From Agromyces kandeliae (GTDB lineage Bacteria > Actinomycetota > Actinomycetes > Actinomycetales > Microbacteriaceae), in the NCBI RefSeq assembly GCF_009674665.1, contig NZ_WKJD01000018.1, forward strand, positions 178,457 through 242,456: a stretch of DNA of 64,000 nt. The letters run 5' to 3'. This document shows, in pieces, positions 32,602 through 40,302 of the stretch (position 1 is its first letter; every line of letters starts with the position of its first letter). The notes under the pieces were generated by a model that was not told the DNA's origin, made no database searches, and saw nothing but the letters and a program-made list of their open reading frames with translations. The translations under genes were made by a program, and so were the position numbers.

Positions 32602-34332
32602 ATGAAGTCCTCGTCGATGCAGTGGGCCGCGCAACTGGCGCTCGTGGGGCTGGTCCTCACGACCGCCGCGATCGATTCCGGGGCGAGAACGGGCCCGTCG
32701 GCCGACGCGGCGCAGGCGGTCGCCGCCGGTGCGCAGGGCGCGGTGGGGAACGCGTCGACGAAGGTGCCGGAGGGCACCGGGAACCTGGCCGAGGACATCC
32801 GGATCATGCTCCTGCGGTCGTACGTGCCCAAGGACGGGCGCCTGTCCATCGACGCGGATCCTCCGCAGATCACGATCGTGAAACGCGATCCGTCCTCAGG
32901 GGACCTGAAGCGGTTCGAGCTGCCGGACTGCCCGAAGCGCATCACCGACACCGACGCGTTCACCGACCTCTTCAACGACACGAAGAGCGAGACGGTCGAG
33001 GAGCACTTCCGCGACATGGCCGCCGATCTCGGGTTCAAGAAGAAGGACCTCGCACGCGCGGGCACCGCGTTCCCGTACTGCAGCTGGTGGGCGCGCATCA
33101 ACACCAAGGTGTACGACAGCCGCGACTACACGCGGAACACGACGCCGGTTCAGGACGGCATGGACATCTTCCTCCCGGACTCGGACGCCACGTACTGGGC
33201 CGTGCCGTTCGACGCGAGCACCGAACCCGATCGCCGCGGCCTGGTGCTCGACCACGTCGAGATCCACGGCCAGTTCCAAGAGCAGCTCTTCATGTCGTAC
33301 GTGCTCTACGACTCGACCATGGACTTCTACTACTACGAGAACGCCGCCGGCACGACCTGCCAGTCGTACAACACCGACTTCCAGATCGCGCCGGACCCGG
33401 GTTCCGTCAACCCGTGGGTCACCGAGAGCACGGCCTACGACGACACCTACACCCTCCAGCTCGTGCCCGACCCGCAGGGCACCGACTGCAGTGGCGGCGG
33501 CCCCGGCGCGTTCGCGAGCGGCGGCACGGACTTCAACGTGCTGCCGCTGGGCCGCACGGGTTCCGGGTACGGGCCGACGTCGCCGAGCGGCAGTCCGGTG
33601 CAGGGCGACTTCTTCGGGGCGGCCGCGGACGGCTCGGTCCCGCGCGCCTCGAACGCGTGCGCCTACGTGGGCGCCGACCTCACGCCGTGCTCGACACCGC
33701 TGATGTTCGTCGCGCCGACGGCCGCGGCGCAGAACAGCGTGTGGTCGAACCCGGTCGCCGGGTACCTCGCCGCCGGGTTCATCCCGGCGCCGGACGAGGT
33801 GTACGTCTTCCGCGGGAAGGCGCCGCGCGTCCCGGTGGGTGCGAGCCCGGTGCCGTGGAACGACAACGATCCGGCGGAGTACGACATGCGGTACTTCTCG
33901 CTCTGCCTCGACAAGAAGGTCTGGCCGTACCCGGCGCAGGACGCGAACTGGTCATGCGCCAACGGCTCGTTCGGCAGCGGGGAGTACAACCCGGACACGA
34001 ACCCCGACGGCCTGACACGGCTCGCCATCGGCGCGGACGGGTACTGGACCGTGATCGTGTCGTCGGCGGACCTCACCGACAGTCAGGAGGTCGGCGATGC
34101 GACCGTGCTCCGCGTGCAGGCCGGCGTCCCGGCGGCGATGATCATGCGCCACATGGTCGTCAGCGACGACTTCCACAACGCGGTGCAGGACGTCCCGCGC
34201 GACGGGGCGTGGACCTCGGCGTTCGCGACGCTCGGCGAGTACTACCCGGTGAACTCGGTCGTCTGCAACCTGGGCCAGTTCGAGCAGAGGGGCTGGCAGG
34301 AGGGCGGATGCTTCGTGCCGCCCGTGAACTGA
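32602..34332 (+). CDS. Large secreted protein of unknown function
   Basis: A 576-residue protein with an N-terminal signal sequence (QWAAQLALVGLVLTTAAI) and no lipobox. Beyond an Ala-rich segment it has an acidic, aromatic-rich body with several Cys spread along it (in DCPKR, FPYCSW, TTCQSY, SNACAYVG, TPCSTP, SLCLDK, WSCANG, VVCNLG and GGCFVP), consistent with disulfides in an exported fold. I do not recognise the family. Stretches such as YWAVPFDAS, RYFSLCLD, GADGYWTVIVSSAD and VLRVQAGVPAAMIMRHMV look like a repeated beta-sandwich or decorating domain. It is a single gene. Confidence 0.75.
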   Translation: MKSSSMQWAAQLALVGLVLTTAAIDSGARTGPSADAAQAVAAGAQGAVGNASTKVPEGTGNLAEDIRIMLLRSYVPKDGRLSIDADPPQITIVKRDPSSGDLKRFELPDCPKRITDTDAFTDLFNDTKSETVEEHFRDMAADLGFKKKDLARAGTAFPYCSWWARINTKVYDSRDYTRNTTPVQDGMDIFLPDSDATYWAVPFDASTEPDRRGLVLDHVEIHGQFQEQLFMSYVLYDSTMDFYYYENAAGTTCQSYNTDFQIAPDPGSVNPWVTESTAYDDTYTLQLVPDPQGTDCSGGGPGAFASGGTDFNVLPLGRTGSGYGPTSPSGSPVQGDFFGAAADGSVPRASNACAYVGADLTPCSTPLMFVAPTAAAQNSVWSNPVAGYLAAGFIPAPDEVYVFRGKAPRVPVGASPVPWNDNDPAEYDMRYFSLCLDKKVWPYPAQDANWSCANGSFGSGEYNPDTNPDGLTRLAIGADGYWTVIVSSADLTDSQEVGDATVLRVQAGVPAAMIMRHMVVSDDFHNAVQDVPRDGAWTSAFATLGEYYPVNSVVCNLGQFEQRGWQEGGCFVPPVN

Positions 34333-34369
34333 GCCGGGTCACCGGCGCGCGCAGGGCCGAGCGGGCGGG

Positions 34370-34810
34370 TCACCCGACCTGCTCGGCCAGCGCGACGATG
34401 ATGCCGGCGGGCCCGCGCAGGTAGCAGAGACGGTACTCGTCCTGGTAGTTCGCGACCTCGCGCAGCAGTTCGGCGCCGTGCGGACGCAGGCGCGCGAGGG
34501 TGTCGTCGAGGTCGTCGACGGCGAACATCACGCGGTGCAGCCCGAGGGTGTTCGGCGGCGGCACCGCGGGTGACGGCGCGGATGCCTCGGGGTGCAGGTA
34601 CCTGGTCAGCTCGAGCCGGCCGTGGCCGTCGGGCGTGCGCATCATCGCGATCTCGCTGCGGATGCCGTCGAGGCCGACGGCCCGGTCGGCGAAGTCGCCC
34701 TCGATGTGCGCGCGCCCCTCGAGTTCCATGCCGAGCTCGGCGTAGAAGCCGATCGCCGCACCCAGGTCGTCGACGACGACGGCGACGTTGTCCATGCGCT
34801 GGATGGTCAT
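34370..34810 (-). CDS. VOC-superfamily (glyoxalase/bleomycin resistance-like) protein
   Basis: A 146-residue protein of two beta-alpha-beta-beta-beta modules: RMDNVAVVVDDLGAAIGFYAELGMEL opens the first and HRVMFAVDDLDDTLARLRPHGAEL the second. Possible metal ligands are the Glu of GRLELTRY and late Glu residues. TAGGCT lies six bases before the ATG without a Shine-Dalgarno site, a leaderless arrangement. The substrate is unknown. It lies downstream of the second ECF41 sigma gene on the same strand, with its own promoter. Confidence 0.9.
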   Translation of the reverse strand: MTIQRMDNVAVVVDDLGAAIGFYAELGMELEGRAHIEGDFADRAVGLDGIRSEIAMMRTPDGHGRLELTRYLHPEASAPSPAVPPPNTLGLHRVMFAVDDLDDTLARLRPHGAELLREVANYQDEYRLCYLRGPAGIIVALAEQVG

Positions 34811-34841
34811 GCGGTGAGCCTAGGGCGAACGTCCGACGCGC

Positions 34842-35717
34842 TCACCGCACGTGCCCGAGCTTCGCCGGGTTCCCGACACCGTGGATGGTCGCGATCCGAT
34901 CGCCGGCGAACTCCAGCGCGAGTACCGAGACGATGCGGTCGCGACGGCGCACCACGACGCCGGGCTCGCCGTTGACCTCGGCGACCCGGAACTCGAGGCC
35001 GAGCCCGCCGACCCCCGCCAGGAACTGCCGCGCAACCTGCTCGGCGCCGCGGACCGGCTCGGTCGGAGCGCCCGGGTAGGCGCCGCCGGAATCGAACCAG
35101 CCCGTGGCATCCGTCGCGAGCACCGCGACCAGGCCCTCGAGGTCGCCGTCTGATGCCGCGGCGGCGAAGCGTTCCGACAGGCGGCGGGCCGCAGCGGGGT
35201 CGACCGTGAACCGGGCCTCGCCCTGCGCCGCGACCCGCCGGCGGGCACGCGACGCCGACTGCCGGGCGGCGGCCGGGCTGACGCCGAGCACGTCGGCGAT
35301 GCGGTCGAAGTCGAGGTCGAAGACGTCGTGCAGGAGGAAGGCCGTCCGTTCGGCCGGCGTCAGTTGCTCGAGCACGACGAGCAGCGCCATCCGCACCGAG
35401 TCGTCGAGCGTGATGCGGTCCTCGGGCAGGATTCGGTCGTCGGTGACGATCGGCTCGGGCAGCCACGGCCCGACGTAGGCGCGCCGCGAGTGCTCGTGCG
35501 CGCGCAACCGGTCGATCGCGAGCCGCGACGCGACCGTCACGAGCCACGCGCGCGCGTCGTCGAGCGGCGCGGCATGGGGATCGTCGTCGCGGGCGAGCAG
35601 GCGCAGGTACGTCTCCTGCGTGACGTCCTCGGCCTCGGCGACGGAACCGAGCACCCGGTAGGCGACGTCGCGGACGACGTGCCGGTGCGTGGTCCACAGG
35701 TCGGCGAACTCGGTCAT
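34842..35717 (-). CDS. Second ECF41-like RNA polymerase sigma factor with SnoaL-like domain
   Basis: A 291-residue sigma factor. Region 2 (HRHVVRDVAYRVLGSVAEAEDVTQETYLRL), the linker WLPEPI and region 4 (LTPAERTAFLLHDVFDLDFDRIADVLGVS) precede a C-terminal SnoaL-like domain. That domain ends in GNPAKL, in place of NPDKL, and has DSGGAYPG where the other copy has DGGGK. It is thus a divergent ECF41 member. The ATG at 35717 is fixed by the promoter eight bases upstream; a longer upstream frame exists but is not sigma-like. Confidence 0.9.
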   Translation of the reverse strand: MTEFADLWTTHRHVVRDVAYRVLGSVAEAEDVTQETYLRLLARDDDPHAAPLDDARAWLVTVASRLAIDRLRAHEHSRRAYVGPWLPEPIVTDDRILPEDRITLDDSVRMALLVVLEQLTPAERTAFLLHDVFDLDFDRIADVLGVSPAAARQSASRARRRVAAQGEARFTVDPAAARRLSERFAAAASDGDLEGLVAVLATDATGWFDSGGAYPGAPTEPVRGAEQVARQFLAGVGGLGLEFRVAEVNGEPGVVVRRRDRIVSVLALEFAGDRIATIHGVGNPAKLGHVR

Positions 35718-35725
35718 GACATGGA

Positions 35726-35752
35726 GACGATCCACCCGCGGCGGATGTGACG
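35726..35752 (-). promoter_or_regulatory. ECF41-type promoter of the second sigma gene
   Basis: On the minus strand CGTCACA (35752-35746), a 16-base spacer and CGTC (35729-35726) precede the sigma ATG by eight bases. This places the transcript start at or beside the start codon and suggests leaderless autoregulation. Confidence 0.7.
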
Positions 35753-35806
35753 CAAGGGCGGATGCCGCGGATGCAGCGGATGCCGCGGGCCGATCCTGCT
35801 CCGGCG

Positions 35807-35833
35807 TGTCACATCCGTGCCGACTCGATCGTC
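35807..35833 (+). promoter_or_regulatory. ECF41-type promoter of the DUF385 gene
   Basis: TGTCACA (35807-35813), a 16-base spacer and CGTC (35830-35833), a perfect match to the ECF41 promoter pattern as I know it. CGTC ends eight bases before the ATG at 35842, the same geometry as the divergent sigma promoter. Confidence 0.75.
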
Positions 35834-35841
35834 CCCTCTGC

Positions 35842-36264
35842 ATGAACGAGACGTCCGAACGGTCCCGATCCGCCCGGCCACGCGCCACCGCCGGCCCGCC
35901 CCGTGGGCTCGTCGACGCGACGGCGCCCGTCGCGCGCGCCCTCGCCGGGCGGCGGTGGATGCCGCTCTGGGCGGTGATCCGCCACACCGGGCGACGCAGC
36001 GGCACCCCCTACGAGACCCCGATCGCGGTCGTGCCCACGACGGATCGCGGCATCGTGATGATCGGGCTGCCGTGGGGCGCCCGGACCAACTGGGCGCGGA
36101 ACGTGCTCGCGACGAGCGGGGCGTCGCTGCGGTGGCGAGGGCGCGAGGTCGAGCTGGTGCGCCCGCGCATCGTCGAGGGCGCCGAGGCGTCGCAGCTCGC
36201 GCGGGCCGCGTTCCGGCCGGTGCTCCGACGGTTCCCCGCCGCGGTCGTGTTCGATCGGGGGTGA
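35842..36264 (+). CDS. Deazaflavin (F420)-dependent nitroreductase-family protein (DUF385)
   Basis: A 140-residue split-barrel protein. HTGRRSGTPYETPIAV and LPWGARTNWARNVLATSGASLRWRGREVEL match the DUF385/Ddn family, which binds coenzyme F420 and reduces quinones or nitro compounds. The N-terminus is Arg/Pro-rich. The perfect ECF41-type promoter marks it as the likely main target of the divergent sigma factor, in place of the usual oxidoreductase/CMD partner. Confidence 0.88.
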   Translation: MNETSERSRSARPRATAGPPRGLVDATAPVARALAGRRWMPLWAVIRHTGRRSGTPYETPIAVVPTTDRGIVMIGLPWGARTNWARNVLATSGASLRWRGREVELVRPRIVEGAEASQLARAAFRPVLRRFPAAVVFDRG

Positions 36265-36339
36265 CCCCGTGCGCGGGGGATGCCGGCCGCACGGCCGCAA
36301 CCCCGTGACATCCGCCGCGGTTCGGCGCAGTCTGGCGAC

Positions 36340-36900
36340 ATGGGAACCGTGACGATCTCGTTCGAGATGACGCTCGACGGCGTCTTCGACCGGATGGAGC
36401 AGTGGTTCGACCCGAACGAGCCGTCGGTGCAGCACGCGTCGGACGAGCTCGTGTTCGGCGCCGACGCGGTGCTGATGGGCCGCGCGAGCTACGAGTTCTT
36501 CCGCGAGTACTGGCCGAAGCAGACGGATGACCGCGGCTTCGCCGACCACTACAACGCCCTGCCGAAGTTCGTCGCCTCGACGACGCTGGAGGGCCCGCTC
36601 GACTGGAACGCGACGCTGATCGAGGGCGATGTCGCGGAGTACGTGCGCGGCCTCCGCGAGCGGTACGGCTCGATCGTCTCGCACGGGTACGGCGCGCTCG
36701 CCGCCGAGCTCGTCGACGCCGGCCTGGTCGACGAGATCCACGTGGGCGTCCATCCGTTCCTCTTCGGCGACGGAGAAGGCGACGGCGACGGTGACGATCG
36801 GCTGCGGTCGCCGCATCCGGTCGGGCTGCGGCTGCTCCGCGTCGCGCCGTCGGAGTCGGGGATCATCCACGCGCGGTACGCGCCGACGTCGAGTCCCTAG
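36340..36900 (+). CDS. RibD C-terminal/dihydrofolate reductase-like protein
   Basis: A 186-residue protein of the RibD_C/DHFR-like fold. It opens with VTISFEMTLDGVFDR, carries VLMGRASYEFFREYWP, the GSIVSHGYGALAAELVDAGLVDEIHVGVHPFLFGDG core and a Gly/Asp-rich insertion. It likely reduces a pteridine-like or unrelated substrate with NADPH. CAGTCT lies six bases before the ATG, and a weak CGTGACA element lies further upstream (36304). It overlaps the convergent LacI gene by four bases. Confidence 0.87.
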   Translation: MGTVTISFEMTLDGVFDRMEQWFDPNEPSVQHASDELVFGADAVLMGRASYEFFREYWPKQTDDRGFADHYNALPKFVASTTLEGPLDWNATLIEGDVAEYVRGLRERYGSIVSHGYGALAAELVDAGLVDEIHVGVHPFLFGDGEGDGDGDDRLRSPHPVGLRLLRVAPSESGIIHARYAPTSSP

Positions 36901-37919
36901 GCGGGCGGTGCGGCGGGTGCCGCATACGACATCCCGGCCCCGCACCCGCACGACTCGCGCAATTCGAGCTCATAGCCGAGCACGTCGTGCACCGGATCGC
37001 CGCGGGCCTCCGCGAGGAGGCCCACGGCCCGCTCGGCGATCCTGGGGATCGGCTGGCGGACGGTGCTGAGCGCCGGCACTGCGTATGCCGAGTGGCCGGT
37101 GCCGTCGAAGCCCATCACGGCGAGGTCCTGCGGCACGCGCAGGCCGAGTCGGTGCGCGGCGTGCAGCACGCCGTAGGCCTGCTCATCGGTGGCGCACGTG
37201 ACGGCGCGGGGGCGGTCGGGTCGGGCGAGCCAGTCGAGGGCCCTGGCCGCGGCATCCGCTCGTGAGGTCGCCGAGTTCACTTCCGACGTGCGTATCGGAG
37301 CGTCTGCGCGTTCGACGGCGGCGCGGAACCCGCGACGGTGCTGTCCGGCGCCGACCGAGTCGTACGGGCCGTTGAGCAGTGCGATCGAGTCGTACCCGTG
37401 GGACACGAGGTGCTCGGCGGCGGCGCGCGCGGCCGCCTCGTAGTCGATGGTGACCGAGGATGCCGCGGACCCGCGGTCGACCGGGTGCAGCGCGACGACC
37501 GGAATGCCGGCCTGGGTGAACGCGCTGAAGTCGGGGTGTTCGCGGATCGAGACCATGACGACCGAGTCGACCCTGCGCTCCACGAACGCGGCGATGATCT
37601 GCGCTTCGCGGTCCTCGTCGAGGGCGGAGTCGCCGATGAGCAGCAGGTCGCCCCGGGCGATGGCCGCGTCCTCGAGCGCTCGTGCGAGCTCGCCGAAGAA
37701 GGGGTTCGCGATGTCGGGGACGATGAGGCCGACCGAAGCGGTGCGGCCGAAGCTCAGTGCGCGGGCGAGCGCGTTCGGCCGGTAGTTGAGCTTCTCGGCT
37801 GCGGCGAGCACCTTGGCCCGCGTCTCGTCGGAGACGTTGCGCGGGCCGTTGTTGAAGACATAGCTGACGACGGCGGTGGAGGTGCCCGCCAGCTGCGCCA
37901 CGTCGCGTCCTGTCGCCAT
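36897..37919 (-). CDS. LacI-family repressor of the nucleoside/ribose operon
   Basis: A 340-residue repressor. The N-terminal HTH (RDVAQLAGTSTAVVSYVFNNGPRNVSDETRAKVLAAAEKLNYRPNALARAL) is followed by a periplasmic-binding-protein-like sensor (VGLIVPDIANPFFGELARAL). It ends in a Cys-containing tail, LRESCGCG, also found in the second LacI gene of this window. GGGGGA precedes the ATG. A perfect palindrome lies 18 bases upstream (autoregulation) and further sites lie at the divergent operon's promoter. The expected effector is a ribose- or nucleoside-related sugar. Confidence 0.92.
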   Translation of the reverse strand: MATGRDVAQLAGTSTAVVSYVFNNGPRNVSDETRAKVLAAAEKLNYRPNALARALSFGRTASVGLIVPDIANPFFGELARALEDAAIARGDLLLIGDSALDEDREAQIIAAFVERRVDSVVMVSIREHPDFSAFTQAGIPVVALHPVDRGSAASSVTIDYEAAARAAAEHLVSHGYDSIALLNGPYDSVGAGQHRRGFRAAVERADAPIRTSEVNSATSRADAAARALDWLARPDRPRAVTCATDEQAYGVLHAAHRLGLRVPQDLAVMGFDGTGHSAYAVPALSTVRQPIPRIAERAVGLLAEARGDPVHDVLGYELELRESCGCGAGMSYAAPAAPPA

Positions 37920-37936
37920 CCGTTCCCCCTGTTGAC

Positions 37937-37950
37937 GCTAACCGGTTAGA
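37937..37950. promoter_or_regulatory. LacI operator near the repressor gene
   Basis: GCTAACCGGTTAGA contains the perfect 12-base palindrome CTAACCGGTTAG (37938-37949), centred about 25 bases from the repressor start codon. It shares both half-sites with the operators at 38025-38051. Confidence 0.8.
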
Positions 37951-37991
37951 TGTCTGGCAATGCTAGCACCGAGATCGCGGGAATCCGGTTG

Positions 37992-38053
37992 TTGCGGGAA
38001 ATCCCGGCTGCGCCTATAGTGCCATCTAACCGCTTCGTCTATCCGCTTAGATG
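37992..38053 (+). promoter_or_regulatory. Promoter and tandem LacI operators of the nucleoside operon
   Basis: TTGCGG (37992-37997), a 17-base spacer and TATAGT (38015-38020) form a good sigma-A-type promoter. Just downstream lie TCTAACCGCTTCGT (38025) and TCTATCCGCTTAGA (38038), both variants of the CTAACCGGTTAG palindrome, and an outer CATCTAA/TTAGATG inverted repeat spans 38023-38053. Bound repressor would cover the transcription start. Confidence 0.82.
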
Positions 38054-38084
38054 ACGGCGATACACTGCAGGAAGGTGCATTTCA

Positions 38085-39365
38085 ATGAAGCGATCACATC
38101 TGCTCCTCGCGGCTGCCGCGGCCGGCGCGCTGGTGCTCAGCGGCTGCTCGTCGGCGAGCGAATCGGCGTCCACCTCGGGCACGGTGAACCTGCTCGGCCC
38201 CGAGGACCCGGCCACATTCGCGCCGGTCATCGAGGCGTTCGAGGCGGACCACCCCGACATCACCATCGAATACACGCAGGTGCCCTTCGACCAGTACTCG
38301 AACACGCTCCAGCAGCGCCTCGGCGCCGAGGACGACAGCATCGACGTCTACGCCGTCGACCAGCCGAACCTGTCGCAGCTCGCAGCGCAGGGCTTCCTCG
38401 AGGACCTCAGCGACCTCGAGGACGAGGCGCGCGCGGCGACCTCAGCGGCCCAGTTCGACATCAACGTCTACGACGGCAGGATGTGGGCGCTGTCGATCTG
38501 GAACTCGACCCAGATGCTGTTCTTCAACCGCGACGCCCTCGCCGCGGCCGGCGTCGAGGCGCCCTCCGTCGCTCCCGCCGAGCGCTGGACCTGGGAGCAG
38601 ATCGTCGACGCCGGCCGCGCAACGCAGGACGCCGGCATGGAGTACGGCCTGCTGTTCGAGCAGGTCGAGGCCTACTACCAGCTGCAGCCGCTCGCCGAGT
38701 CGCTGGGCGGAGGTTCGGGCATCACCGGCGATGAGATGCTCACGGTCGACGTCACCGATGACGGCTGGCAGGAGGCCATGGACTGGTATGCCGACACGTT
38801 CGAGAGCGGCCTGTCGCCGCGCGGCGTCGGCGGCTTCCAGACCTCGCCGGTCTTCATGGACGGAGACGTGACGTTCTTCGTCGGCGGGCCGTGGGACGTC
38901 GGTCGCTTCGCGAGCGACGTCGACTTCGACTGGGGCGTCGCGCCGATGCCGTACTTCGAGGGCGGCGAGGTGGCCACTCCGACCGGCTCGTGGTCATGGG
39001 GGATCAACACCGCCTCCAAGAACGCGGATGCCGCGCGGAAGTTCCTCGAGTTCGCCGCGCTCGACGCGGCCGGCAACCTCGCCACGACCGAGGCGACGAC
39101 CATCATCCCCGCGAACTCCGAGGCGGCGGCCGAATACCTCCCCGGCCTCGAGGCGCTCGGCGGTGAGCACACGGTCGGGGTCGCGGACCTCGTCACCTAC
39201 GAGGTCGAGAACACGGCGGTTGCGCGACCCGTGTCCGTCGGGTACGTGCAGTTCGAGTCCGCGATGAACCGCGCCTTCGCCGACATCCGCAACGGATCGC
39301 CGGTCGCGAGTCGCCTCGACCAGGCGACGACGCAGATCGAGGATGCCTGGAGCAAGTTGCGATGA
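38085..39365 (+). CDS. Sugar/nucleoside ABC transporter substrate-binding lipoprotein
   Basis: A 426-residue family 1 extracellular solute-binding protein. The signal peptide ends in LVLSGC (lipobox Cys about 20). The body begins GTVNLLGPEDPATFAPVIEAFEADHPDITIEY and includes FVGGPWDVGRFA and the SWSWGINTASKNADAARKFLEF C-terminal lobe. It is the first gene of the LacI-controlled operon and binds the imported ligand, presumably a nucleoside or ribose derivative given the downstream enzymes. It overlaps the permease gene by four bases. Confidence 0.9.
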   Translation: MKRSHLLLAAAAAGALVLSGCSSASESASTSGTVNLLGPEDPATFAPVIEAFEADHPDITIEYTQVPFDQYSNTLQQRLGAEDDSIDVYAVDQPNLSQLAAQGFLEDLSDLEDEARAATSAAQFDINVYDGRMWALSIWNSTQMLFFNRDALAAAGVEAPSVAPAERWTWEQIVDAGRATQDAGMEYGLLFEQVEAYYQLQPLAESLGGGSGITGDEMLTVDVTDDGWQEAMDWYADTFESGLSPRGVGGFQTSPVFMDGDVTFFVGGPWDVGRFASDVDFDWGVAPMPYFEGGEVATPTGSWSWGINTASKNADAARKFLEFAALDAAGNLATTEATTIIPANSEAAAEYLPGLEALGGEHTVGVADLVTYEVENTAVARPVSVGYVQFESAMNRAFADIRNGSPVASRLDQATTQIEDAWSKLR

Positions 39366-40300
39366 CCATCCAGTCGACCCGTGCGGGCGCGCGCGACACG
39401 CGCGCCCGCACGGGAAGCCCCGGGCCGCGCGCGCGGCGGCCGCTCCGGCAGCATCCCGCGTTGATCGCGCTGGCCTTCCTCGCGCCCGCGCTCGTCGCGC
39501 TCATCGTGCTGCGCCTCGCGCCCGCAGCCGTCGCGCTGTGGGACAGCCTCTTCCGCACCAGCCTCCTCGGCGGCACGCAGTTCGTCGGCGCGGGCAACTA
39601 CCTCGACCTCGCGACGAACCCCGACTTCCAGAACGCGGTCGGCGTCACGCTGCTCTTCACCATCCTGATCAACCCGCTCCAGGTGGCCACGGCGTTCCTG
39701 CTCGCGGTGCTGTACACCCGGCGTGCGGCGGGCTCGAAGCTCTGGCGCTCGCTCGTGATCCTGCCCATCGCGGTGCCGCCGGCGGTCTCGGCAGTGATCT
39801 GGAGCGTGATCTACCGCCCCGACGGCCTGGCGAACGCGTTCCTCGACCTGTTCGGCATCCCGGCGCAGCCCTTCCTCACGTCGCCTCAGCAGTCGCTCGC
39901 GTCCATCATGGTGCTGCTGTCATGGATCGGCGTCGGCTACTGGATGATGTTCCTCATCGCTGGGATCAACGACATCCCGGGCTCGTACTACGAGGCCGCA
40001 TCGCTCGACGGGGCATCCGGATGGCGCCAGCTGTGGACGATCACGTTCCCGCTCGTGCGACGGCCGCTCGCCTTCGTTCTCGTGGCCGACACCGTCTCGA
40101 ACCTCCTCGTCTTCGCGCCGGTCCAGATCCTCACCAAGGGCGGACCCGAGGGTTCGACGAACCTGCTCATGTACGACATCTTCACCCGGGCCTACACGCT
40201 CGGCGACCTGAACACCGCGCAGGCGGAGGTCGTCATCCTCGTGCTCATCACGATCGCGATCGTGGCCGTGCAGTTCCGCCTGCTGAAGTCGGAGGACTGA
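39362..40300 (+). CDS. CUT1-type ABC transporter permease (MalF-like)
   Basis: A 312-residue membrane subunit. After a basic N-terminal tail the first helix reads LIALAFLAPALVALIVL. The EAA loop is YYEAASLDGASGWRQLWTITFPLVRRP. It is coupled to the binding-protein gene by an ATGA overlap. Fourteen bases upstream of the next start lies GGAGGAC. Confidence 0.92.
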   Translation: MTIQSTRAGARDTRARTGSPGPRARRPLRQHPALIALAFLAPALVALIVLRLAPAAVALWDSLFRTSLLGGTQFVGAGNYLDLATNPDFQNAVGVTLLFTILINPLQVATAFLLAVLYTRRAAGSKLWRSLVILPIAVPPAVSAVIWSVIYRPDGLANAFLDLFGIPAQPFLTSPQQSLASIMVLLSWIGVGYWMMFLIAGINDIPGSYYEAASLDGASGWRQLWTITFPLVRRPLAFVLVADTVSNLLVFAPVQILTKGGPEGSTNLLMYDIFTRAYTLGDLNTAQAEVVILVLITIAIVAVQFRLLKSED

Positions 40301-40302
40301 CC

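Noticed and set aside
36304..36332. An ECF41-type promoter before the DHFR-like gene
   Set aside because: CGTGACA and the CAGT near the expected -10 are imperfect and the spacing is 17 rather than 16, so it was kept only as a weak possibility in the gene entry.
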